A program made the position numbers and the translations under genes. Below, in pieces: positions 18,677 through 26,006 of a stretch of 64,000 nucleotides of DNA. Origin of the DNA: Actinomycetota bacterium (GTDB lineage Bacteria; Actinomycetota; Geothermincolia; Geothermincolales; RBG-13-55-18); assembly GCA_014360655.1 (NCBI GenBank), contig JACIXC010000008.1, positions 62,001 through 126,000 on the forward strand, read 5' to 3'. Under the pieces are notes generated by a model. That model had not been told where the DNA came from and ran no database searches. It saw only the letters and a program-made list of their open reading frames with translations. Each line of letters opens with the position of its first letter. Position 1 is the first letter of the stretch.

Positions 18677-20584
18677 TCAAGGCTGGACCGCGGCCTGCCC
18701 GGCGCCCTTTTCTCCGCCCGGTTCCACGTTTTCCCTGACCGGTTCCGCGCCGCCGGAGCTGAACTCTTCCACCAGCTCGCGAAAAACGTCCCCTTCAAGG
18801 GTCTCCTTCTCCAGGAGCACCTCGGCGATGCCCTCCAGGACGCGCCTGTTCTCCGCGAGCGCCGTCTTCACCCGCCGGTAATTGGCGGTGATGAGTTCCT
18901 TGACCTCCTGGTCGACGAGCTCGGCGGTGGCCTCGCTGTAGTTGGCTTCCTTCCCGTAGGAATATTCTCCCAGCAGGAGGCGCGCGCCCCGCTCCAGGCC
19001 CAGGGAGATGGGCCCCAGCCTCTCGCTCATCCCGTAGTCCTCCACCATCTTGCGGGCCAGGATGGTTGCTTTTTCCAGGTCGTTCTGGGCCCCGGTGGAG
19101 ATCTCGCCGAAGACGATCTCCTCCGCCGCCCTTCCCCCCAGGAGCACCGCCAGGCGGTCCTCGAGCTCCGGCCGGGTCATGATGTAGCGGTCCTCCTCCG
19201 GGAGCTGCATGGTCATGCCCAGGGACCCGATGCCGCGGGGTATGACGGTGATGCGGTGCACCGGGTCGGCGTGCTCCATGAGGGATGCCGCCAGGGCATG
19301 CCCCACCTCGTGGAAGGCCACCACGCGGCGCTCGCGCTCGCTCATCACCCGGCTCTTCAGCTCCAGTCCCCCGATGACGCGGTCGATGGCCGCCTCGAAG
19401 TCCTCCTGCTCCACCATTTTCTTGTTCTTGCGGGCGGCCAGGAGGGCGGCCTCGTTGACCACGTTGGCCAGCTCCGCGCCGGCGAAGCCGGGCGTGCGGG
19501 CGGCGATCTTCTTCAGGTCCACGTCGGGGGCCAGCTTCACCCGGCGGGCGTGCACCTTGAGGATCTCCTCGCGGCCCTTGATGTCCGGGCGGTCGATCAT
19601 GATCTGCCGGTCGAAGCGTCCCGGCCGCAGGATGGCGCTGTCCAGCACCTCCGGGCGGTTGGTGGCGGCGAGGATGATCACTCCCGTCTGGGGGTCGAAG
19701 CCGTCCATCTCCGAGAGGAGCTGGTTCAGGGTCTGCTCCCTCTCCTCTGTGCCGCCGCTGGCCACGATCCCTCCCCGCACCTTGCCGATGGTGTCGATCT
19801 CGTCGATGAAGACTATACACGGCGCCTTGGCCTTGGCCTGCTCGAAGAGGTCGCGGACGCGGGCCGCGCCCACTCCCACGAACATCTCCATGAACTGGGA
19901 GCCGCTGATGGAGAAGAAGGGTACGTCGGCCTCACCGGCCACGGCGCGCGCCATGAGGGTCTTGCCGGTGCCGGGAGCCCCCACCAGGAGCACTCCCTTG
20001 GGGATGCGGGCCCCGATGCTGCGGTATCGCTGCGGGTTGCGCAGGAAATCGATGATCTCGCGCAGCTCCTCCTTGGCCTCGTCCAGGCCGGCGACGTCGT
20101 CGAAGGTCACGCGCTCCACGCTGCGGTCGTAGAGCTTCACCTTCGATTGCCCGAAGGACATGGGGCTGGCCCCCCCGATGCGCCGCGAGACGCGGCGGAA
20201 TATGAAGAACCAGATGAAGGCGATGAGCCCCAGGGGCAGGACCCAGGTGAGCAGGAAATCGCGCCAGAAGGTGTTCTCCACCCGCCCCGAGAACTCAACG
20301 CCCTGTTCCTCCAGCTTGGGGAGGAGGTCCTTTATGTCCGTGTCCGGGATGCGGCTGGCGGCGAAATCCTTCTCCCCCTCCTGGGTCTGCAGGGTCCCCT
20401 CGATGCGGGTCTCGGTGATGGTCACCTTCTTGACCTCGCCCGCGTTGAGGTGGCCGAGGAACTCGCTGTAGCTTATCTCCTTGGGCTGGAAGGGGTTGGC
20501 AAACTGTATGCTGAGTATGATGGCCAGGGCCAGTAGCCCGTAGACCGCGTACAGCCAGACCTTTTTTCTCCTCCCTTCGTCCAT
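18677..20584 (-). CDS. ftsH: ATP-dependent zinc metalloprotease FtsH
   Basis: FtsH degrades misfolded membrane proteins and selected soluble regulators. The 635-residue protein has two membrane segments (about residues 9-28 and 110-130) flanking a periplasmic domain, the AAA module with Walker A GAPGTGKT (202-209), [10 protein letters not shown] and the second region of homology ([20 protein letters not shown]), and the HEVGH zinc site near residue 424. No ribosome site precedes the ATG. Instead TATAAT lies six bases before it, suggesting a leaderless transcript. Confidence 0.97.
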   Translation of the reverse strand: MDEGRRKKVWLYAVYGLLALAIILSIQFANPFQPKEISYSEFLGHLNAGEVKKVTITETRIEGTLQTQEGEKDFAASRIPDTDIKDLLPKLEEQGVEFSGRVENTFWRDFLLTWVLPLGLIAFIWFFIFRRVSRRIGGASPMSFGQSKVKLYDRSVERVTFDDVAGLDEAKEELREIIDFLRNPQRYRSIGARIPKGVLLVGAPGTGKTLMARAVAGEADVPFFSISGSQFMEMFVGVGAARVRDLFEQAKAKAPCIVFIDEIDTIGKVRGGIVASGGTEEREQTLNQLLSEMDGFDPQTGVIILAATNRPEVLDSAILRPGRFDRQIMIDRPDIKGREEILKVHARRVKLAPDVDLKKIAARTPGFAGAELANVVNEAALLAARKNKKMVEQEDFEAAIDRVIGGLELKSRVMSERERRVVAFHEVGHALAASLMEHADPVHRITVIPRGIGSLGMTMQLPEEDRYIMTRPELEDRLAVLLGGRAAEEIVFGEISTGAQNDLEKATILARKMVEDYGMSERLGPISLGLERGARLLLGEYSYGKEANYSEATAELVDQEVKELITANYRRVKTALAENRRVLEGIAEVLLEKETLEGDVFRELVEEFSSGGAEPVRENVEPGGEKGAGQAAVQP

Positions 20585-20590
20585 GAAAAC

Positions 20591-20596
20591 ATTATA
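20591..20596 (-). promoter_or_regulatory. -10 box of ftsH, probably leaderless
   Basis: On the minus strand a perfect TATAAT ends six bases before the ftsH ATG, so transcription should begin at or next to the start codon. There is no Shine-Dalgarno sequence, which agrees. No good -35 box is seen. Confidence 0.65.
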
Positions 20597-20631
20597 CCCG
20601 TCCCGGTGACGGAAATGACGGTCAACGCCCC

Positions 20632-20718
20632 GGGGTCGTCAACACCCCGGGTCATCACCAGGGGTCGTCAACACCCCGGGTCATCACCAGGGGTCGGGTA
20701 AACACCCGGGGTCGCACC
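20632..20718 (+). repeat. 29-bp tandem repeat
   Basis: Two exact units (20632-20660 and 20661-20689), each beginning GGGGTCGTCAACACCCCGGG, are followed by a diverged third copy beginning GGGGTCGGGTAAACACCCGG. The units contain the small palindrome CCCGGG. Function unknown. Confidence 0.9.
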
Positions 20719-20821
20719 TCATTTGGTGCCTTTGGCTACACCCCGGTGCCTCGCCACGTGGGTTGCGGCGCCCGGCCCCATTTGATGCATCAACTTCATC
20801 AAGGGGCTCTCTTGTGTGTGT

Positions 20822-20955
20822 CGTTGCGAGCGGAGCGAAGCAATCTCACCACGAGGAACCCCTTTTAAACGTTGTCGCGAGGAGCGGTTTAAACGTCGTT
20901 GCGAGCGTGATTCTTTGTCATCGCGAGGAGCGGAGCGACGAAGCGATCTCCTCCA
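20822..20955. repeat. cluster of dispersed GCGAGGAGCGGAGCGA-type repeats
   Basis: Several related copies occur: CGTTGCGAGCGGAGCGAAGC at about 20823, GTCGCGAGGAGCGG near 20875, CGTTGCGAGCGTGA near 20897, and CATCGCGAGGAGCGGAGCGA near 20930. The pattern matches a widespread family of short non-coding dispersed repeats in bacterial genomes whose translation gives RCERSEAIS-like peptides. Confidence 0.7.
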
Positions 20956-21076
20956 TACCTTGCCGCCCCCCGGCCACCGTGACCGGGCCGGTTTATATCG
21001 CTGCCACGGCGGGAATAATACGGGAAAAAGCCGGAAACTACTTTCCAAAAGGAACACGGGGAAAGGAGGAAGACCT

Positions 21077-21358
21077 ATGCTCTCGGAGATACCCAAGGAC
21101 CTTTCGAAGATGAGCCAGAAGGAGCTTGACCGCGAGATCTGCCGCGTGGGCATGATCGCCGAGCTGGATGCCGTCAACCTCTACGAGCAACTCGCGGCCA
21201 TGACCGACAACCAGCTCATCAAGAAGGTGCTCCTGGACATAGCCAAGGAGGAGAAGACCCACGTGGGCGAGTTCCAGGCGCTGCTCCTCATGGAGGACGA
21301 GGAGCAGGTAAAGGAGCTCGCGGAGGGCAAGGAGGAGGTCGAGGAGCTAAAGGGCTGA
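21077..21358 (+). CDS. small ferritin-like/rubrerythrin-type diiron protein
   Basis: A 93-residue protein with AAAGGAGG before its ATG. It is a two-helix half-ferritin: MIAELDAVNLYEQLA (Glu29, Glu37) and AKEEKTHVGEFQALL (Glu58, Glu59, His62) supply diiron ligands, and two subunits should form one four-helix bundle. The sequence resembles the ferritin-like domain fused to the N-terminus of the Pyrococcus encapsulin shell protein and its free-standing relatives. No shell gene follows and no encapsulin-targeting tail is evident. It lies beside the peroxiredoxin and flavodoxin genes, which suggests iron or peroxide handling. Confidence 0.8.
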   Translation: MLSEIPKDLSKMSQKELDREICRVGMIAELDAVNLYEQLAAMTDNQLIKKVLLDIAKEEKTHVGEFQALLLMEDEEQVKELAEGKEEVEELKG

Positions 21359-21666
21359 GCGCGGGTGACCACGTGCGTTCTCTACACGCAAGGAATCCCT
21401 TCACCGCGGTGGATAACATGCCGTGGACGTTCACTAAGACGCGCTGTCGGGGCTATTATGGATCCGCTTCATGCGTTAAAGCCCTTCAAGGTAAGAGCGG
21501 GTTCCTGGAACCCGCCAGCAGCGTAAGTTCCTGAAATCCGGCGGGGGTGATTGTTTTACGTTGATGATCACGGCACCTTTGCGGCCGTATCGTGTTTCGC
21601 GTGGACTATCCATCCGGAGAGGAAGAAGCAGGGGAGCAGCGTCGTTTTTGGGGAGGTGAGAAGGTT
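21359..21666. other. intergenic region with a hairpin
   Basis: No gene. A perfect hairpin GCGGGTTC-CTG-GAACCCGC occupies 21497-21515 without a U-tract; it could be a weak terminator or part of the peroxiredoxin leader. Confidence 0.4.
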
Positions 21667-22389
21667 ATGCCGGTCAGGAAAGAGCCCAAGGACCAGTGCG
21701 TTACGCCGGCCAAGGGCATAATCACGGAGGAGGCGAAGGCCTCCGGGGAAAAGGAACAGGCGGCGCAACCGCGGGGAGGTGGGCAGGTGAGGGCGCAGGT
21801 GGGCAAGCCGGCGCCGGACTTCGAGGCCAGCGCCTTCGTGGCCGGCGGCTTCAAGAACGTCAGGCTCTCCGACTACAGGGGGAAGTGGGTGGTCCTCTGT
21901 TTCTACCCGGGTGATTTCACCTTCGTATGACCCACGGAACTGTCGGCAGTTGCCGTCAAGTACGGGGAACTCAAGAAGCTGGGCGTGGAAGTGCTGGCCA
22001 TGAGCGTGGACAGCAGGTTCAGCCACAAGATATGGCAGGAGGAGGAGCTCTCCAAGATGGTCAAGGGCGGCGTACCCTTCCCCATGCTCAGCGATGCCGG
22101 CGGCCGCATAGGCAGGGCCTACGGCGTTTACGACGAGGAGGCCGGCGTGAACATCCGCGGGCGCTTTCTCATCGATCCCGAGGGGATCATCCAGGCCATG
22201 GAGGTGATGACGCCCCCCGTGGGACGCAACGTCGCGGAGTTGATCAGGCAGGTCAAGGCCTTCCAGCACGTGGCGAAGACGGGAGAGGTGATGCCGTCCG
22301 GGTGGCAGCCGGGCAAGCCCACCCTGAAGCCCGGGCCGGACCTGGCGGGCAAGGTGTGGAAGGTCTGGAAACCGGACGCAGCCTTTTAA
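21667..22389 (+). CDS. selenocysteine-containing peroxiredoxin (AhpC/Prx family)
   Basis: The frame is interrupted only by TGA at 21928-21930, exactly where the peroxidatic cysteine of FTFVCPTE should be: the DNA reads [19 protein letters not shown], and the same frame continues to TAA at 22389. Read as selenocysteine (residue 88) it gives an intact 240-residue peroxiredoxin reducing H2O2 and alkyl peroxides. Downstream family blocks are complete ([50 protein letters not shown]). The resolving cysteine of AhpC (GEVCPA) is Met here (GEVMPS). The ATG has GGGAGGTGAG upstream; GTG at 21787 with GGGGAGGT is an alternative giving 200 residues. Annotation pipelines would split it in two. Confidence 0.9.
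21928..21956 (+). promoter_or_regulatory. UGA-Sec codon and candidate bacterial SECIS hairpin
   Basis: The TGA is followed by a stem-loop: left arm ACGGAACTG (21934-21942), loop TCGG, right arm CAGTT-G-CCGT (21947-21956) with one bulged G. Bacterial SECIS elements lie just downstream of the UGA inside the coding region. The loop here is somewhat closer to the UGA than usual. Confidence 0.5.
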
Positions 22390-22553
22390 GCCCCATGCCT
22401 ATCCCTCGCGTACCCGCGAGGCGCCGTTCCCATCTCCTTCGCCCGGCGACCCCCGCCGACCGGGGGACATGGTAATACATGGCAAACGCGAGAGCCGCGT
22501 GGTGATTCCCGCGTAAGGGAAAAGCGGGTTCCCGCGAGGTAAGGGAGGGAATG

Positions 22554-23039
22554 ATGAGAGGCATGGTCGTTTACAAGAGCTGGTGGGGAAGCTGCAAGAG
22601 GATCGCCGAGGCGATCGGAGAGGGCCTGGGCGAGGCCGGGCACGAGGTGCAGGTGGTCGCGGTGGAGGATGCGGGCAAGCCGGATCCCTCCCTGGACTTC
22701 GTGGTCATCGGTGCCGCCACGAGGTGGCCCGGCGCCTGGCCGAAGATCAAGCGTTACGCGAAAAAATTTACCGGGAAGGGTTTCGCCGGCAAGCCCTTCG
22801 CGACCTTCAGCACGGGGGCCACCGTGAACGACGAGGAGCCCCTCACGCAGGCCTCCGAGGTGCTCTACGGGATCCTCGAGGCGCGCGGCCTGGTTCCACT
22901 CGCGCCGCCCTTCAAGGCCGCCATCGAGGGATACAAGCCGCCCGGGAAGGGGGAGGACAGGGGCACGCTCCCCGAGGGCGAGGTGGCGCGCGCCCGGGAG
23001 TTCGGGCGGGAACTGGGCGGGAAACTTTCAAGCCGCTAG
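22554..23039 (+). CDS. flavodoxin-family protein
   Basis: 162 residues from the second of two adjacent ATGs (GGGAGG five bases upstream; ATG at 22551 is the other choice). The N-terminal FMN phosphate loop VVYKSWWGSCKRIAEAIGEG and the second loop VVIGAATRWPGAWPKIKRY show a flavodoxin fold that carries one FMN and acts as a small electron carrier. It follows the selenocysteine peroxiredoxin by 164 bases in the same direction. In this stress cluster it might supply electrons to rubrerythrin, superoxide reductase or the peroxiredoxin; that is inference. Confidence 0.82.
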   Translation: MRGMVVYKSWWGSCKRIAEAIGEGLGEAGHEVQVVAVEDAGKPDPSLDFVVIGAATRWPGAWPKIKRYAKKFTGKGFAGKPFATFSTGATVNDEEPLTQASEVLYGILEARGLVPLAPPFKAAIEGYKPPGKGEDRGTLPEGEVARAREFGRELGGKLSSR

Positions 23040-23167
23040 TCCCGCGGGTTCGTTCGCCTGAGGCATACGCGGGATAGGCCTACGTTTGACCGCAGCGGAG
23101 GTCGGGTTAAACGGAAGCTTGCCCTGCAGGGTCAACAGGCCGCGGGGAAGAAATGTGAAGATAAAAA

Positions 23168-23186
23168 GCCCCAAGAACCGGGGGGC
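23168..23186 (-). terminator. minus-directed terminator-like hairpin left of the AbiE-like cassette
   Basis: On the minus strand GCCCC and GGGGC pair around a nine-base loop and are followed by TTTTTAT, a good intrinsic terminator pointing left. No minus-strand gene lies just to its right, so it may be a relic. Confidence 0.45.
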
Positions 23187-23255
23187 GTTAAAGCCCTTGG
23201 AAGACCTACCCCCACTTATTATCCTGGAGGAGGCCGGATAGAGACGACTTGCCTT

Positions 23256-23315
23256 AAGTTTCAGTTTATGTTATAGTTTCAGCATAATGCTGAAACTAAT
23301 ATATTAAGTGAAACT
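23256..23315 (+). promoter_or_regulatory. palindromic operator and promoter of the AbiE-like pair
   Basis: A near-perfect 23-base palindrome lies at 23275-23297: AGTTTCAGCAT, one base, ATGCTGAAACT. Outlying half-sites occur at 23256 (AAGTTTCAG) and 23306 (AAGTGAAACT). A -10-like TATATT at 23300-23305 adjoins it, 13 bases before the ATG. AbiEi antitoxins are known to repress their own operon through inverted repeats. Confidence 0.65.
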
Positions 23316-23318
23316 CAA

Positions 23319-24437
23319 ATGAAGGAAAAAGAGATCCGGGAAAAAATCCTGAAGGAAGTCAAAGAGGTTTTAGGCGGGACCGGCTTCTTGGAGGTCATCC
23401 GAGTAGTTGAAAGCCCGACCATTAATAATGAAAAGACTGGAGTCGGGTTATTCTGTCCCGATTTCGCGATAGGGGTAAGGTTAGCTTCCGGAAAGACCAT
23501 CGATCTCCTGTTTGAAATAAAAACAAATGCCCAACCTCGTTTCGTTCGGTCGGCTGCTCTAACCATGAGGGATGCCTGCAGCAAGCTACGGAATTCGTAT
23601 TGTGTCCTCGGTGCGCCGTATTTTTCTGAAGCATCAAAGAAAATATGCCGCGAGTATGGCATAGGTTATATTGACCTCACTGGAAATTCGTTTCTCAACT
23701 TCGAAAGCGCGTTCATTAAGACGGAGGGAAAACCCAATCCGTTTGTCAGTACCAGGCCGCTGAGAAACCTGTTCTCCCCGAAATCAACCAGGATACTCAG
23801 GGTTCTTTTAGAAAACCCAAAGCAGGAATGGTATGTGAAAGACATGGCCAAAGAGGCAAAGGTAAGCTTGGGGCAAGCCTCCAATGTTAAGCAGCGACTT
23901 CTGGATTTCGAGTACGCGGTGGAAGTGCCTGGCCAAAAACAGAAGAAGATCCGCCTGGCTGATCCGGAGAAGCTGCTTAAAGACTGGGCTGATAACTATA
24001 GCTATTTGGATAACCGACTCTTCAAGTACTATTCTCTTGATAATCCAAGGAAAATCGAGGAGAGGATAGTATCTTCCTGCGCAGATATCGGAGTGAAGTG
24101 CGCTCTCACGCTCACATCGGCGGATGCGCGCTTGACTCGTTTCCTGAGAGGTGCAGTAAGGTCTTACGTCTATGTTGAGAAACCATTTGAACCTGCGACC
24201 TCGCGCCTCGGCCTTAACGAAATTGATTTAGGCCTTAAGGAAGTTGATTCAGGAGAGAACGTTACTATAATGGTCCCCTATGATGAAGGGGTTTTCTATG
24301 CGCTTCAGGAAATCGATAACCTGAATATTGTTTCAGATATTCAACTCTATCTCGATCTACGGGGTTATAAGCAGCGAGGGAAAGATGCGGGCGAATTCTT
24401 GCTTGAGCAGAGGATCAAGAAAAAATGGCAAATATAG
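23319..24437 (+). CDS. AbiEi-like antitoxin/regulator with putative N-terminal PD-(D/E)xK-type domain
   Basis: 372 residues. Residues 1-140 resemble a restriction-endonuclease-like fold: PDFA (Asp48) and FEIK (Glu66-Ile-Lys68) are spaced as in PD-(D/E)xK nucleases, followed by YGIGYIDLTGNSFLNF. Residues 155-215 are a winged helix (STRILRVLLENPKQEWYVKD, SLGQASNVKQRLLDF). The C-terminal part ends IVSDIQLYLDLRGYKQRGKD, typical of AbiEi-type type IV antitoxins. It overlaps the next gene by 13 bases, the usual antitoxin-first order. Base composition is lower in GC than in flanking genes, which suggests transfer. Nuclease activity is not established; the domain may be a regulatory relic. Confidence 0.75.
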   Translation: MKEKEIREKILKEVKEVLGGTGFLEVIRVVESPTINNEKTGVGLFCPDFAIGVRLASGKTIDLLFEIKTNAQPRFVRSAALTMRDACSKLRNSYCVLGAPYFSEASKKICREYGIGYIDLTGNSFLNFESAFIKTEGKPNPFVSTRPLRNLFSPKSTRILRVLLENPKQEWYVKDMAKEAKVSLGQASNVKQRLLDFEYAVEVPGQKQKKIRLADPEKLLKDWADNYSYLDNRLFKYYSLDNPRKIEERIVSSCADIGVKCALTLTSADARLTRFLRGAVRSYVYVEKPFEPATSRLGLNEIDLGLKEVDSGENVTIMVPYDEGVFYALQEIDNLNIVSDIQLYLDLRGYKQRGKDAGEFLLEQRIKKKWQI

Positions 24438-25252
24438 AAGATTATGATGAATACAGCGTTAAGAGGTGCTTCACGGTATTGATAGAACTATTGACGATAC
24501 TGGGAGAATATCGCGATAACCTCGTATTGGTTGGTGGTTGGGTTGCTAAGCTGATTCTTGAGGGAGCTGAAGAGCACCACATCGGCACCACGGACGTAGA
24601 TCTTGCAGTTGACTTCCATAATATCCCTAATACAACATATGAGACTATTGTCAGGCTGTTGTCAGAACGAGGATATCGACAAGATGACAATCAACCGTAC
24701 AAATTCTTCCGTAAGTTGGATGATGGTATGGAGGTCGAAATCGATTTCCTGGCAGGAGAATACGGAGGGACGGGCAGGAGCAGAAGACACCAAAGAGCCC
24801 AAGACCTCCAGGCAAGAAAAGCGAGAGGCGCCGACCTTGTCTTTGACAATTTCATTACACTTACCATAAAGGGCGAGTTGCCTAATGGGGCGAAGAACGA
24901 AATCTCTCTCAAGGTAGCAGGCGTAGTGCCCTTCTTGGTGATGAAAGGAATGGCGATCTGGGACAGATATGACGAGAAAGATTCTTATGATATTTGCTAT
25001 ACGATCAGGAATTATCCGGGTGGGCTGCACGAGCTGGCGATGGTTTTTAAGCCACATCTGGGAAACCGACTGATCTTAGAGGGGCTACGGAAAATGCGGG
25101 CGAGATTCAAGGAAATCGACGGTATTGGGCCGGCAGCCTATGCGGATTTCCTTCTCGCTATAGACAGTGAAGACAGGCAACTTCTGATAAGAGACGCTTA
25201 CGAGAGAGTCAACGCTTTTCTTGACGAATTAGGCGTAGAACCGTACGAGTAA
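24425..25252 (+). CDS. AbiEii-like nucleotidyltransferase (putative toxin)
   Basis: 275 residues with the polymerase-beta-type nucleotidyltransferase signature: LVLVGGWVAKLILEG (Gly37-Gly38) then GTTDVDLAVDF with Asp57 and Asp59, and a third acidic residue at Asp107 in EVEIDFLAG. AbiEii toxins of this superfamily stop growth by transferring nucleotides to cellular targets, in some relatives to tRNA. A lysine-containing helix (VPFLVMKGMAIWDRYDEKDSYDI) matches the AbiEii family. The start overlaps the regulator gene and GAGGAT precedes the ATG. Phage defence by abortive infection is the likely role, inferred from the family. Confidence 0.78.
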   Translation: MANIEDYDEYSVKRCFTVLIELLTILGEYRDNLVLVGGWVAKLILEGAEEHHIGTTDVDLAVDFHNIPNTTYETIVRLLSERGYRQDDNQPYKFFRKLDDGMEVEIDFLAGEYGGTGRSRRHQRAQDLQARKARGADLVFDNFITLTIKGELPNGAKNEISLKVAGVVPFLVMKGMAIWDRYDEKDSYDICYTIRNYPGGLHELAMVFKPHLGNRLILEGLRKMRARFKEIDGIGPAAYADFLLAIDSEDRQLLIRDAYERVNAFLDELGVEPYE

Positions 25253-25356
25253 GCAATGGATTGAATATTAAACTTCACCTGCGCCGGATAAATGCACAAA
25301 AACTTACAATAATTCTCCCCCCTGCCATCCCGATAACAAGTCGATTCAAGCTAGAA

Positions 25357-25378
25357 AAGCCGGGTAGCCACCCGGCTT
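25357..25378 (-). terminator. bidirectional-looking hairpin right of the AbiE-like cassette
   Basis: A perfect nine-base stem, AAGCCGGGT-AGCC-ACCCGGCTT. On the minus strand it is followed by TTCT, and on the plus strand by CTATTG, so it terminates better leftward but may also end the AbiE-like transcript. Confidence 0.5.
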
Positions 25379-25503
25379 CTATTGCTCTGGGGGGCGTTAA
25401 GGGATTTGGACCGGGGCACTCTCTTCAGTGAGTGGGCACCGTAAATGCTCCCCCGGGCGCCGAAGCCCTGCAGGTCGTGTCACCCGGTTTCGGGCAAGAG
25501 GCC

Positions 25504-25881
25504 TCAGGCGGATTTCCAGAGCCCGTGCAGGTTGCAGTACTCGCGGGCGGTGATGCCTTCCCCGGGCACGTCGAACTTGCCCTCGGGGGCGATGCCCGGC
25601 TTGAGGAAGATGCGGTAGCTCCGCTCGCCGGCGATGACCTGCACCCACTCGATGTAATGGTCATCCTGCATGGGATGGGCCACCTCGCCCACCTTGACCA
25701 GGATGCCGTCGCCGCTTACCTCCACCACGGGCACGTGCTTCTCCACCGCCGCGTCCACGGTGTTTTCCACCTGCAGGACCATGGGCTGCCCGCAGCAAAC
25801 CAGCTCTCCCTGTCCCGCGTGCATGACCTCCACGATGTTGCCGCATATCTCGCACTTGTAGATCTGCAGTCTCTCGGTCAT
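25504..25881 (-). CDS. dfx: desulfoferrodoxin (superoxide reductase)
   Basis: This 125-residue protein reduces superoxide to hydrogen peroxide without making oxygen, the strategy of anaerobes. The N-terminal desulforedoxin domain binds an Fe(Cys)4 centre through Cys10, Cys13, Cys29 and Cys30 (CEIC and VCCG). The neelaredoxin domain carries the catalytic iron ligands His49, His69, His75, Cys116 and His119 (EKHVP, AHPM, DHYIEW, CNLHGLW). GGAGGAGG precedes the ATG. It lies downstream of rubrerythrin in the same direction, which would remove the peroxide made. GGTAAT repeats near 25930-25960 may mark its own promoter. Confidence 0.95.
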   Translation of the reverse strand: MTERLQIYKCEICGNIVEVMHAGQGELVCCGQPMVLQVENTVDAAVEKHVPVVEVSGDGILVKVGEVAHPMQDDHYIEWVQVIAGERSYRIFLKPGIAPEGKFDVPGEGITAREYCNLHGLWKSA

Positions 25882-26006
25882 CTTCCTCCTCCTTCAAGGT
25901 CTACGCTTCCCATTACGCTTCCCATTACCTGACGGTCCATAATTACCATATATTACCAATAACTCTTCCGCTCCCGGCGCCGGGGGCGGCCCCGGCGCCG
26001 TGGCGT

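Larger units (their letters stand above)
20585..21076. other. intergenic region rich in repeats
   Basis: Between divergent ftsH and the ferritin-like gene. It holds a 29-base tandem repeat (20632-20718) and copies of a dispersed repeat (20822-20955). A frame open from 20816 reads through these repeats into the ferritin-like gene and looks like a repeat artefact. Confidence 0.55.
23180..25400. mobile_element. AT-richer cassette bounded by matching 12-mers
   Basis: The two AbiE-like genes, visibly poorer in G+C and different in codon use from their surroundings, sit between two copies of GGGGGGCGTTAA (23180-23191 and 25389-25400). Each copy adjoins a minus-directed terminator-like hairpin and is followed a few bases later by TTGGA. 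This suggests insertion of the pair into an existing sequence. No integrase or transposase is present. Confidence 0.4.

Noticed and set aside
20632-20718. CRISPR array
   Set aside because: The units are directly adjacent with no spacers, and no cas genes are present.
20816-21076. N-terminal extension of the ferritin-like protein
   Set aside because: The added sequence is the translation of dispersed repeats, and a strong ribosome site exists at 21077.
21928-21930. Sequencing error or ordinary nonsense mutation in the peroxiredoxin
   Set aside because: The only lesion falls exactly on the catalytic cysteine codon and the rest of the gene is undamaged, which fits selenocysteine far better.
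25389-25420. tRNA 3' end at the cassette edge
   Set aside because: GGTCCAAATCCC on the minus strand recalls a T-arm, but no matching acceptor arm or D-arm exists upstream.
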